Positions 1 through 5,980 of a stretch of 64,000 bases of DNA are shown here, one piece after another (the first letter of the stretch is position 1; each line of letters starts with the position of its first letter). The DNA lies in contig DATKHF010000001.1 of NCBI GenBank assembly GCA_035510355.1, positions 3,774-67,773 on the forward strand, given 5' to 3'. Under the pieces are notes generated by a model that saw only the letters and a program-made list of their open reading frames with translations, made no database searches and had not been told where the DNA came from. This DNA comes from DATKHF01 sp035510355 (GTDB lineage: Bacteria; Patescibacteriota; Saccharimonadia; Saccharimonadales; UBA4665). A program made the translations under genes and the position numbers.

Positions 1-53
1 TGGAGCAGTTTGTAAACTCATTAACAGGCTGTTGATACTAAAATAATGCTGCC

Positions 54-128
<75 letters not shown>

Positions 129-176
129 TTAAATTACTTGCCAATAGTAGCAAATACTCTCTGTTTTTGCTACACT

Positions 177-193
177 TTAGAACTGTTAGGCTA
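177..193 (+). repeat. 17-bp sequence shared with 434-450, upstream copy
   Basis: TTAGAACTGTTAGGCTA lies immediately before tRNA-Thr(TGT). It recurs with one mismatch at 434-450, just before the first gene of the island. It follows a possible -10 box TACACT (171-176). Its role is unknown; it may be part of a duplicated promoter or start region. Confidence 0.5.
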
Positions 194-194
194 T

Positions 195-271
195 GCCGAC
201 GTAGCTCAGTTGGTCAGAGCGGCTGTTTTGTAAACAGCGGGCCGTGGGTTCGAATCCCTCCGTCGGCTCCA
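195..271 (+). tRNA. tRNA-Thr (anticodon TGT), CCA encoded
   Basis: The acceptor arm GCCGACG pairs with CGTCGGC and is followed by T and encoded CCA. The anticodon stem GCTGT/ACAGC carries loop TTTGTAA, giving anticodon TGT (Thr, ACA codons). The T-loop GTTCGAATC is canonical. Confidence 0.96.
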
Positions 272-307
272 ACACATTAAATATAGATCTTTTAATGAAG
301 TTAGCAT

Positions 308-392
308 GCAGGGATAGTGAAGTGGTTAAACACATCAGACTGTAAATCTGACGGCTCAGCCTTCGGGGGTTCGAATCCCTCTCCCTGCACCA
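308..392 (+). tRNA. tRNA-Tyr (anticodon GTA), CCA encoded
   Basis: This is an 85-nt class II tRNA with a long variable arm. The acceptor arm GCAGGGA pairs with TCCCTGC, followed by A and encoded CCA. The anticodon stem TCAGA/TCTGA carries loop CTGTAAA, giving GTA (Tyr). It borders the accessory island. Its last eight bases, CTGCACCA, are the same as the 3' end of the island's dispersed repeat. Confidence 0.96.
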
Positions 393-433
393 CATATTTT
401 ACATCTGTTAAAATTGTTAGAGCATCCGGTACG

Positions 434-450
434 TTAGAACTTTTAGGCTA
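434..450 (+). repeat. 17-bp sequence shared with 177-193, downstream copy
   Basis: TTAGAACTTTTAGGCTA differs at one position from the copy in front of tRNA-Thr(TGT). It ends 5 bp before the start codon of the first island gene. Confidence 0.5.
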
Positions 451-455
451 GATCT

Positions 456-842
456 ATGATTTATATTGACTCAACGATACACCATGACTGGAATAGGAAT
501 TTTAATCCTAAACTATGCCAAGCTTTAGAAGACCTTGGTATTAGTTGCTATTTACCTCAGCGAGACACGAATCAGCAATCAGCACGACAGAGCATCTTCG
601 ATCAAAACCATAAAGCAATGGCAGAAGCGGATACTATATTGGCTGTTGCCGAAAATGAGTCTCCAAACTGGGGCGTAGAAATAGGTTATGCCAAGCCCTT
701 CAAAAAACGAGTCATTATTTTAGCTCAAAAGGATCATCATATTCCAACTATGGCAGAGTTTCTTGCAGATGAGGTTTGTTTAGTCGACAATATTGAAAGC
801 ATTACAGACTATGCTAATAAACTTGCTGCAATGTTAAAATAG
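456..842 (+). CDS. Nucleoside 2-deoxyribosyltransferase-like protein
   Basis: This 128-aa protein has the fold signature of the nucleoside 2-deoxyribosyltransferase family, which swaps bases on deoxyribonucleosides in purine and pyrimidine salvage. The N-terminal strand MIYIDSTI starts the Rossmann-like domain. ADTILAVAE is the central strand. GVEIGYA carries the probable catalytic Glu75, with Asn71 and Trp72 nearby. Length is close to the small members of the family. It is the first gene after the tRNA cluster, and its TAG stop touches the first copy of the island repeat. A second member lies at 25317-25736 but is only distantly similar. Substrate is unknown; related proteins also include nucleotide hydrolases. 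Confidence 0.72.
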   Translation: MIYIDSTIHHDWNRNFNPKLCQALEDLGISCYLPQRDTNQQSARQSIFDQNHKAMAEADTILAVAENESPNWGVEIGYAKPFKKRVIILAQKDHHIPTMAEFLADEVCLVDNIESITDYANKLAAMLK

Positions 843-870
843 TTCCGACTTTGTTAAGAACGCTGCACCA
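842..870 (+). repeat. Island repeat, copy 1 (29 bp)
   Basis: This starts on the last base of the deoxyribosyltransferase stop codon. It matches copies 2 and 3 at all but two to four positions. All three share the core GACTTTGT and the end GCTGCACCA. In copies 2 and 3 the left end can form a short GTTCT...AGAAC or GTTCT...AGAAT arm; here the left end is GTTCC. Confidence 0.75.
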
Positions 871-987
871 AATTAGATAACAGAGAGGCTTCGGCAGATT
901 GTAGAGCGCCAGTTGCGTTCAAGGACACGCCCACCTCTATACTTTTAGGTTCTAATCCTACAGCCTGTAAATTCTTGTATTCTACAG

Positions 988-1016
988 TTGACATAATTAT
1001 TACTATTTGATATCCT
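988..1016 (+). promoter_or_regulatory. Promoter of the RelB/YafQ-type pair
   Basis: TTGACA (988-993), a 17-bp spacer and TATCCT (1011-1016). The antitoxin ATG at 1023 is only 6 nt past the -10 box, so the mRNA is predicted to be leaderless. Confidence 0.75.
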
Positions 1017-1022
1017 TCATGT

Positions 1023-1325
1023 ATGAGTGATACATCTACCATACACGTACCATTAGAACCAACAATTCGTAAGAAGTTTACGACTAAGGCTAAAGAGCTG
1101 GGCTTTGATTCAGCACAAGCATACCTCCGGGTTATTATAAAAGCGGCGGTAGATGGTCGACGCATAGACCTTGATATTGATGAATGGGGACAACCTTCGC
1201 CCGAAGCAGCAGCTCGCTTGAATAAGTGGACGGCTGAGGCACTTAAAGCTTCTGAAGCTGGGGAACTACCTAGTTTTACTGACGCTAAGAGCATGATGGA
1301 ATACCTCCAAAATGAAGCGCATTGA
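1023..1325 (+). CDS. RelB/DinJ-type antitoxin
   Basis: This 100-aa protein is the predicted antitoxin of a type II toxin-antitoxin pair. Residues 1-45 look like a ribbon-helix-helix DNA-binding domain: strand STIHVPLEPTIRKKF, then helix AKELGFDSAQAYLRVII. The C-terminal half is helical and would wrap the toxin. It overlaps the toxin gene by 14 bp (1312-1325), the usual coupled arrangement. ATG 1023 was chosen because the promoter at 988-1016 leaves no room for an earlier start; the pair probably represses this promoter. The strand, the helix spacing and the partner support the call. The exact family (RelB versus DinJ) is inference. Confidence 0.8.
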   Translation: MSDTSTIHVPLEPTIRKKFTTKAKELGFDSAQAYLRVIIKAAVDGRRIDLDIDEWGQPSPEAAARLNKWTAEALKASEAGELPSFTDAKSMMEYLQNEAH

Positions 1326-1578
1326 GCTTCACCGCTCGTTTATCAAGAACTTCGCTAAACGCATAGCCAAAGATGAAAAGCTGGGTATGCAATACGAGAA
1401 AAGAGTAGATATGTTCATAGGGGGACATCGTGATGCACCACTTTACGACCACTCTCTTACTGGCGATATGCTTGGTAGACGTGCTTTTTGGATCACAGGT
1501 GATATCCGAGTAATTTACATTGAGCTTGAAGATAAGATTCTCTTTATAGATGTAGGATCTCATAACCAGGTCTACTAA
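1312..1578 (+). CDS. YafQ/RelE-superfamily mRNA interferase toxin
   Basis: This 88-aa protein is a predicted ribosome-dependent endoribonuclease toxin. The C-terminal half follows the YafQ pattern: DHSLTG, then GRRAFWITGDIRVIY, then FIDVGSHNQVY. YafQ uses His and Asp residues here; the corresponding candidates are His and Asp in YDHSLTGD and His in GSHNQVY. The N-terminal SFIKNFAKRIAKDEKL is the expected helical hairpin. Translation is coupled to the antitoxin through the 14-bp overlap. About 270 bp without a recognisable gene follows. Confidence 0.8.
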   Translation: MKRIELHRSFIKNFAKRIAKDEKLGMQYEKRVDMFIGGHRDAPLYDHSLTGDMLGRRAFWITGDIRVIYIELEDKILFIDVGSHNQVY

Positions 1579-1797
1579 TATAAAAAAAGCTTTAGAACGT
1601 TGTTTCATCAAATAACCTTGATGTGAGCAGAGCATTAGTGGCATTATGTCGTCGATTGAGAAACCTAAACATTACTGTTCTCCTCAACCCCTTTCACTGA
1701 TACAATTCCATTGTTGTACGTAAACCCGAGCCTCTCTAATTTACTAGCCATAAGAAGTAAACAGGGGCAAAAGGTGTTCGAAGCCCGGGACACGCAA

Positions 1798-1808
1798 CGC
1801 ACCAAATT
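1798..1808 (+). repeat. Possible degenerate island-repeat end
   Basis: CGCACCAAATT shares the ten bases GCACCAAATT with the right end of repeat copy 1. It lies between the first toxin-antitoxin pair and the 90-aa unknown, where a fifth boundary would be expected. The short match makes this tentative. Confidence 0.3.
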
Positions 1809-1850
1809 GCTTATACTTGCATTTTATGTAATAACTGATTAAATGACTTG

Positions 1851-2123
1851 ATGAAACCTGAATTTGAAAAATACCGTGGTGAAAAAGGTGAAAAAAGACA
1901 TCCAGTTAACGTGGCTGTGCCATTACCATTACGTGACTTGTTGGAGTTCGTTGCAACAGAAGAATCAGATTCATTTAGCGGTATCGTCATAGAGGGTCTT
2001 GGTCGGGTAATTGAGGATAGGCAAAGTGATCCTGAGTTTACTGTCCAATTCCTGGCTCATCTAGACGAACGGAGCCAAAGTATCGAAGAAGCTCGTCAAA
2101 GATTCTTAGGTACCGACCAATAA
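1851..2123 (+). CDS. Small protein of unknown function (90 aa)
   Basis: I do not recognise this family. The 90-aa product has a basic start (MKPEFEKYRGEKGEKRH) and a segment VNVAVPLPLRDLLEFVATEE. That strand followed by a helix and SGIVIEGLGRVIED resembles a ribbon-helix-helix antitoxin fold, but no toxin gene follows it directly. The C-terminus is rich in Asp, Glu and Gln. ATG 1851 is preferred to the in-frame TTG at 1848. Its TAA is followed one base later by repeat copy 2. It could be an orphan antitoxin; this is a guess from the fold pattern. Confidence 0.6.
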   Translation: MKPEFEKYRGEKGEKRHPVNVAVPLPLRDLLEFVATEESDSFSGIVIEGLGRVIEDRQSDPEFTVQFLAHLDERSQSIEEARQRFLGTDQ

Positions 2124-2124
2124 A

Positions 2125-2153
2125 GTTCTGACTTTGTAAAGAACGCTGCACCA
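2125..2153 (+). repeat. Island repeat, copy 2 (29 bp)
   Basis: This lies one base after the stop of the 90-aa unknown. It has the GTTCT...AGAAC arms and ends in GCTGCACCA followed by AAAT, as in copy 1. Confidence 0.75.
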
Positions 2154-2160
2154 AATGCTG

Positions 2161-2189
2161 TTGAATTCGCACGCATATATTGCTACAAT
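2161..2189 (+). promoter_or_regulatory. Promoter of the Phd/ParE-type pair
   Basis: TTGAAT (2161-2166), 17-bp spacer, TACAAT (2184-2189). A strong Shine-Dalgarno GGAGG (2197-2201) precedes the antitoxin ATG at 2211, so this transcript is not leaderless. Confidence 0.75.
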
Positions 2190-2210
2190 AGTTATTGGAG
2201 GAATATAATT

Positions 2211-2459
2211 ATGCCTAATATTTTACCTATCTCAGATTTACGTAACTATACGGAAGTCTTAAATAAAGTAGACGTAGATAAGCCGGTCTACCTCACGCGC
2301 AATGGTCGGGGTAGTTATGTAATCTCTAAGATAGACGACTATAATCATGAGAAAACAGTAGAAAACTTACTTAAAGAAATACAAAAAGGAGAGAAATCCC
2401 TAAAGGATAATGGCGTTCCTTTAGATCAGATCACAAAAAAATATAGTATAAGTTTATGA
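2211..2459 (+). CDS. Phd/YefM-family antitoxin
   Basis: This 82-aa predicted antitoxin has the Phd/YefM N-terminal DNA-binding pattern: ILPISDLRNYTEVLNKV, then KPVYLTRNGRGSYVISKIDDY. The C-terminal tail (VENLLKEIQKGEKSLKDNG) is a charged helix expected to cover the toxin. GGAGG at 2197-2201 fixes the start. Its TGA overlaps the toxin ATG by 4 bp, so the two are translationally coupled. TGA acts as a stop here, which argues against UGA recoding in this organism. The pair sits between repeat copies 2 and 3. Confidence 0.87.
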   Translation: MPNILPISDLRNYTEVLNKVDVDKPVYLTRNGRGSYVISKIDDYNHEKTVENLLKEIQKGEKSLKDNGVPLDQITKKYSISL

Positions 2460-2761
2460 AAATTATATTTGCTCCTGTAGCAGAGCAAGATCTAGCCGAT
2501 TTATTTAGCTATATTAGCAACGATTTAAGTAACCCAATTGCTGCACACAATATAGCCAATAAAATACTCCAGGTATCACAAAAGCTATCAGACTTCCCAG
2601 GACTTGGTGCTGAGTTAAAAACGATAGACACTAGACTGGATAACTATAGGTATTTAATAGTAGATAACTACTTAATAATTTATAAGGTTATTGACCAGGA
2701 AGTTTATATACTGCGTATTCTATATGCTAGATCTGACTACGTTAAATTACTTGAAAAATGA
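2456..2761 (+). CDS. ParE/RelE-superfamily toxin
   Basis: This 101-aa predicted toxin is paired with the Phd/YefM antitoxin. The RelE/ParE fold is visible. MKIIFAPVAEQDLADLFSYI gives the first strand and helix. ANKILQVSQKLSDFPGLG gives the second helix. NYRYLIVDNYLIIYKV and EVYILRILYARSDY give the sheet. The family includes gyrase poisons (ParE) and ribosome-dependent nucleases (RelE), and the sequence does not decide between them. Overlap with the antitoxin is ATGA. Repeat copy 3 begins 9 bp after the stop. Confidence 0.85.
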   Translation: MKIIFAPVAEQDLADLFSYISNDLSNPIAAHNIANKILQVSQKLSDFPGLGAELKTIDTRLDNYRYLIVDNYLIIYKVIDQEVYILRILYARSDYVKLLEK

Positions 2762-2769
2762 CTAAACAG

Positions 2770-2798
2770 GTTCTGACTTTGTTAAGAATGCTGCACCA
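2770..2798 (+). repeat. Island repeat, copy 3 (29 bp)
   Basis: This lies between the second toxin-antitoxin pair and the HAD gene. It matches copy 1 except for C/T at position 5, A/G at position 6... of the left arm region and C/T near the right arm; the core GACTTTGTTAAGAA and end GCTGCACCA or CTGCACCA are retained. Confidence 0.7.
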
Positions 2799-2803
2799 CA
2801 CTT

Positions 2804-3376
2804 ATGCTTAAAGTAATAATATTTGACTGTTTTGGGGTTATATATCCACAGGCTTCCGGAGTCTACCTTGATAAACGTAAAGAATTATTCCAAAACCATA
2901 CCGAAGAAATAGGCGAACTCAACTTGAGGATAGATTTAGGTGAGATAAGTCGGGCAGAGTATTTCGTTGGGCTAGAAAAGGTTACCGGTGTATCTGCGAA
3001 AGAAATTCAAGACGAAGTAGATAGGCAGCTTCGAGTAGACCAAGGCCTAATAGATGTAATCAAGAAACTTAAAGCAAAATATAAAATAGGAATGCTGTCC
3101 AACGCTGGCAAAGAAGAGATTGATATTATATACCGCGATAAGATCGACAGCTTGTTCGATGCTTTAGCTGTATCTTATGAAGTTAAATCGGTTAAACCGA
3201 ACGCAGAAATATTTCTGGTCTGCTTAGATAGGCTGGGAGTTAAAGCCGAAGAAGCATTATTGGTTGATGACAGCATGGTGAATATAAAGGCAGCTCAAGA
3301 TCTAGGTCTTCAAACTCTTTATTATCCTAAGTTTGGTAATATGCCAAAGGATCTAACTGAACTAGCGAGGTTCTAA
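2804..3376 (+). CDS. HAD-superfamily hydrolase (subfamily IA-like)
   Basis: This 190-aa protein is a predicted phosphatase of the haloacid dehalogenase superfamily. Motif I is IFDCFGVIYP with nucleophile Asp8; the second Asp of the usual DxD is Phe, as in dehalogenase and epoxide-hydrolase-type members. Motif II is GMLSNAG. Motif III is the lysine in VKSVKPNAEIF. Motif IV is LLVDDSMVN. A helical cap (about residues 15-85) fits subfamily I. Substrate is unknown. The missing second Asp makes a classical phosphatase less certain. The stop codon lies inside repeat copy 4. Confidence 0.82.
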   Translation: MLKVIIFDCFGVIYPQASGVYLDKRKELFQNHTEEIGELNLRIDLGEISRAEYFVGLEKVTGVSAKEIQDEVDRQLRVDQGLIDVIKKLKAKYKIGMLSNAGKEEIDIIYRDKIDSLFDALAVSYEVKSVKPNAEIFLVCLDRLGVKAEEALLVDDSMVNIKAAQDLGLQTLYYPKFGNMPKDLTELARF

Positions 3377-3398
3377 CCATGTAGATTACGCTGCCTAA
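3370..3398 (+). repeat. Island repeat, copy 4 (degenerate)
   Basis: This aligns to copies 1-3 at 19-20 of 29 positions, keeping GTTCT, AC, TGT and ACGCTGC. It overlaps the HAD stop codon and ends exactly where the MFS reading frame begins. Confidence 0.5.
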
Positions 3399-3639
3399 GC
3401 ACTTTTCTGGTCTTGCGTCTGGTATTTTAAATACATCACAGCAAGTCGGGGGTGCAATCGGTCTTGCTGTACTATTGGTTGTTGCTTATTCGACTATTAA
3501 ATCTGACACTATTGCACATAGCCTCCCCGCAACCGCTCAAGTCCACGGTTATCAGAACGCCCTAGAAATTGGTGTTGGTCTAGCACTGGCTGGAGCTGTC
3601 GTTGTCGCATTAGTAGCAGGATATGTAGTACAATTCTAA
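3397..3639 (+). pseudogene. C-terminal remnant of an MFS transporter
   Basis: This is an open frame of 80 codons with no usable start, ending in TAA (3637-3639). It reads as the last two transmembrane segments of a DHA2-type drug exporter: HFSGLASGILNTSQQVGG, then a loop containing TAQVHGYQNALEIGVG, then a final hydrophobic helix. The intact transporter at 63249-64000 has the matching motifs HLSGLASGLINTAQQIGG and TATVHGFRVGFYIATG. All upstream domains are missing, and the frame begins at repeat copy 4. A rearrangement at the repeat most likely removed the 5' part. Confidence 0.82.
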
Positions 3640-3696
3640 TGAGCAAGTAACAGAGGCTTCACGATCAAAGATAAGATTAAAGCTAAACTCCCTCTA

Positions 3697-4650
3697 ATGT
3701 GGACAGAGGCGCTGAGAGCGCTGCTTTGTATGGTACCGATGCTCTTTGCCAGCAGTATGAGCAAGACAACATATCTCGTAGCTCTTGGGCAAGGTGGTTT
3801 CTTTTATAGCGCATTATTTTTACCGAAAAAAATAAGCGCTCGGCTTGTCATGGGGATGTTAATACTAGGCCTCGGCTTAGGTTTTTATCTCATAGGCGGG
3901 ACAGTAGCACCAAATCCTTTATTAGCTGTATTCTTTACTTTTCTCGTGTGTCTCCTGCTCAGTTTTTTAAGTGGGTGGAAGATTGGTGGACCAATCGCCC
4001 TTACTCTCGTAATGATCTATACGGCTGGGCTCAATACTGGATCACCTGAAAGAGCATCAAAGAATTTTATAGTATTTGCTCTGGTTCTAACGTGGTGCGC
4101 TGCAATTTCTGTACTGCCTCTCTGGAAGCCTGTCCCGCCTCCGCCCGTAAATCCAGATATACCCAATGAGGAGCTCGCCGAACAAGGCTTTAGGCTAGGG
4201 ATCGGTGCAGCTATCGCCTTAGCAATTTCCTATATTGCGGGATTTGCAAAACTTGGCTGGGCTCCCAGTGCCGTAGGCAACGTTGTACGTTATGATGAGA
4301 AACTATCAAAGCTGAGAGCTTGGGCTCGATTTGCAGGCACTATTGGCGGTGCACTCTTAGCGTCCATCGCGCTAGCATTTATATCGAGCGTTACAGTAAT
4401 TGTATGGATAGGTGCAATTTTTGCAATTATAAATGGATTATTTAAAAAGACTAAAGTCGGAATGATTCCTCTATTCTATACAGCAACAATTTTATTACTA
4501 TATAGTGCCAATGATATCTCAGCCGGAAAAACGAATATTATTCATCGGATATTCTATAACATTATCGGCATAACTGTTGGTATGTTAGTAGTTATCTATC
4601 CATTCCCACATATAATGAAAAAAATAAATCCCAAAGCAAGAGCAGCCTAG
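3697..4650 (+). CDS. FUSC-like integral membrane protein
   Basis: This 317-aa protein has about eight to ten hydrophobic segments in two sets. They are separated by a short polar region rich in proline (PVPPPPVNPDIPNEELAEQ, near residue 150). The two-block layout and the segment GWAPSAVGNVVRYDEKLSKLR resemble FUSC/aromatic-acid exporter proteins, but the large cytoplasmic domain of those exporters is absent. ATG 3697 is the first canonical start. The frame is open back to a TGA at 3641-3643, and the residues just upstream (KAKLPL) could belong to the protein if an unusual start is used. No clear Shine-Dalgarno is visible. Substrate unknown. Confidence 0.65.
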   Translation: MWTEALRALLCMVPMLFASSMSKTTYLVALGQGGFFYSALFLPKKISARLVMGMLILGLGLGFYLIGGTVAPNPLLAVFFTFLVCLLLSFLSGWKIGGPIALTLVMIYTAGLNTGSPERASKNFIVFALVLTWCAAISVLPLWKPVPPPPVNPDIPNEELAEQGFRLGIGAAIALAISYIAGFAKLGWAPSAVGNVVRYDEKLSKLRAWARFAGTIGGALLASIALAFISSVTVIVWIGAIFAIINGLFKKTKVGMIPLFYTATILLLYSANDISAGKTNIIHRIFYNIIGITVGMLVVIYPFPHIMKKINPKARAA

Positions 4651-4722
4651 CCAATTACATTGCATAACTGATAGCTTTGTGAGACAGTATGATCAATAAA
4701 TTTATAAGGATCGGGGTAAGGT

Positions 4723-4953
4723 ATGTGGTATTTATTAGGAGTAATTCTTTGGGTAATCGTGGCGTTTTGGCCAGCTATGGTCGCAAAACGTAAGGGACAC
4801 AGTTTTGGTCTATTTTTCATTCTCAGTTTAATCTTTTTCTTCTTGTCACTGATCCTAGCCTATGTTGTTAGCGATCGGACTATGACAGCAAAGGATAAAG
4901 CTGACGATAGGGCTGCGGAAAAAGCGTTAGACCGAGAAGAGAATAGCATTTAA
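4723..4953 (+). CDS. Small two-helix membrane protein (76 aa)
   Basis: I do not recognise a family. Residues 2-20 and 27-48 are hydrophobic helices joined by the basic turn AKRKGHS. The tail (DRTMTAKDKADDRAAEKALDREE) is highly charged and probably cytoplasmic. A purine-rich GGGGTAAGG precedes the ATG. It lies 72 bp after the FUSC-like gene on the same strand and could be co-transcribed. Small proteins with this layout often modulate membrane complexes, but nothing here shows a role. Confidence 0.6.
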   Translation: MWYLLGVILWVIVAFWPAMVAKRKGHSFGLFFILSLIFFFLSLILAYVVSDRTMTAKDKADDRAAEKALDREENSI

Positions 4954-5274
4954 GCGGAGTGGTGAGAAGAGTAAAAGTTAGTATAAGCGCTAAAGTATCC
5001 ATACTGTTGGATAGCGGAAAAGAATACATATAGGCTTACGTGGAGCATATTGCGTTGCTTAGCTTTGACCTAAGTTTTAATACCTACTAATCTCTCATTC
5101 TTACGTTCCCGCTTCTATATATGGTTCATTGGTAATTACCTGCCGATCACTAGTCGGCCTAAACTCGCGGGCATAGCCTTGGTCGTATCTGTTTTTTCTC
5201 GCTGTTTTAATGCTTAGTATGACCGAAGCCGTTTTCTCACTGACCCTGGAATGTTGTAAAGCAACAACCTAATC
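4954..5274. other. Non-coding stretch with a possible promoter and a hairpin
   Basis: About 320 bp with no convincing gene. On the plus strand TTGACC (5065-5070), a 17-bp spacer and TAATCT (5088-5093) form a possible promoter. It is followed by a short perfect hairpin GCCGA...TCGGC (about 5142-5158) and a T-run near 5210. This could be a small RNA or a decayed gene. Confidence 0.35.
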
Positions 5275-5296
5275 AAAAAACTACGAGCATCCTCGT
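5275..5296 (-). terminator. Intrinsic terminator of the trpS operon
   Basis: On the minus strand, ACGAG-GATG-CTCGT is followed after AG by six T. It begins just after the TPR-protein stop codon (5303). Confidence 0.72.
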
Positions 5297-5302
5297 CGTG
5301 CG

Positions 5303-5962
5303 TTAGACAATTACACGTTTGGGACGAAGAATACGTTTACGAGTGCCAGTTTTTTTGTCTGCAATCAATTTTTTCAGTTTGCTTTCAAGCACATCGGCAT
5401 CGGCTGCCCTATCGTTATCTCGGTAGGCCTTAATTAGCAGTGTATACGTCTCTTTATTAGGCTCTAGCCTAAGTGCTTCCTCAAGTGACTGGAACATCAT
5501 CTTTTCATTGCCTAGCTTCTCCTGGACTTTAGCATAGGCCACATGACGTGCCGCTAAGTTATCCTCAAGCTTCAGAGCTTGCTCGAAAGCAATACCGGCT
5601 TTATCGTAGTTTTCGGTCTCGTAATAAATTAACCCGAGGTTATGTAAGCTGGAAGGCGTAGACTCAATACTACTCGCGATCTCAAAACAATCAATTGCGT
5701 CTCGGTATTCCTTTTGCTTTGCATATAGGATGCCCAATCGATTATAGGCCGCTGCATTACGTTCATCAATTTTAAGAATGGTGAGTAACGCTTTTTCAGC
5801 CCTAAAAAATCGGTTTTCGCGCATACCCTGATGAGCGATATCCCAGAGTTTACCAAGACGATCACTAAGTTTTCTTGGTACACCGGCGAATTCATCATCA
5901 CGTAAAACTGTATGGTAATAGGTCAGCCCTGCGAAGCCGGCGATAATAAGTAGTTCGAACAC
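5303..5962 (-). CDS. Membrane-anchored TPR protein
   Basis: This 219-aa protein has an N-terminal hydrophobic helix (residues 1-18, FELLIIAGFAGLTYY) and then at least three tetratricopeptide repeats. Recognisable repeat pieces are AAAYNRLGILYAKQKEYRDA, SSLHNLGLIYYETENYDKAG and the helix ending EALRLEPNKETYTLLIKAY. The C-terminus is strongly basic (KKTGTRKRILRPKR). TPR domains are protein-protein docking surfaces, so this is likely a membrane-tethered scaffold; no partner is indicated. It is the last gene of the trpS-rluD-holB unit, 18 bp after holB, and is followed by an intrinsic terminator. Confidence 0.8.
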   Translation of the reverse strand: MFELLIIAGFAGLTYYHTVLRDDEFAGVPRKLSDRLGKLWDIAHQGMRENRFFRAEKALLTILKIDERNAAAYNRLGILYAKQKEYRDAIDCFEIASSIESTPSSLHNLGLIYYETENYDKAGIAFEQALKLEDNLAARHVAYAKVQEKLGNEKMMFQSLEEALRLEPNKETYTLLIKAYRDNDRAADADVLESKLKKLIADKKTGTRKRILRPKRVIV

Positions 5963-5980
5963 GAATCTTATTATATCAGA

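Noticed and set aside
186..395. Minus-strand reading frame across the tRNA-Thr and tRNA-Tyr genes
   Set aside because: It is antisense to two well-formed tRNA genes.
854..994. 46-aa frame on the minus strand ending in repeat copy 1
   Set aside because: No ribosome-binding site. Its end is supplied by the repeat itself and its upstream part runs antisense to the antitoxin gene.
2211..2459. UGA recoding as in Gracilibacteria or SR1
   Set aside because: TGA serves as a stop with the downstream gene starting at the ATGA overlap. Core genes contain no in-frame TGA.
842..3398. True integron attC sites
   Set aside because: The repeats lack GTTRRRY/RYYYAAC cores and the long inverted arms. No integron integrase is in the window.
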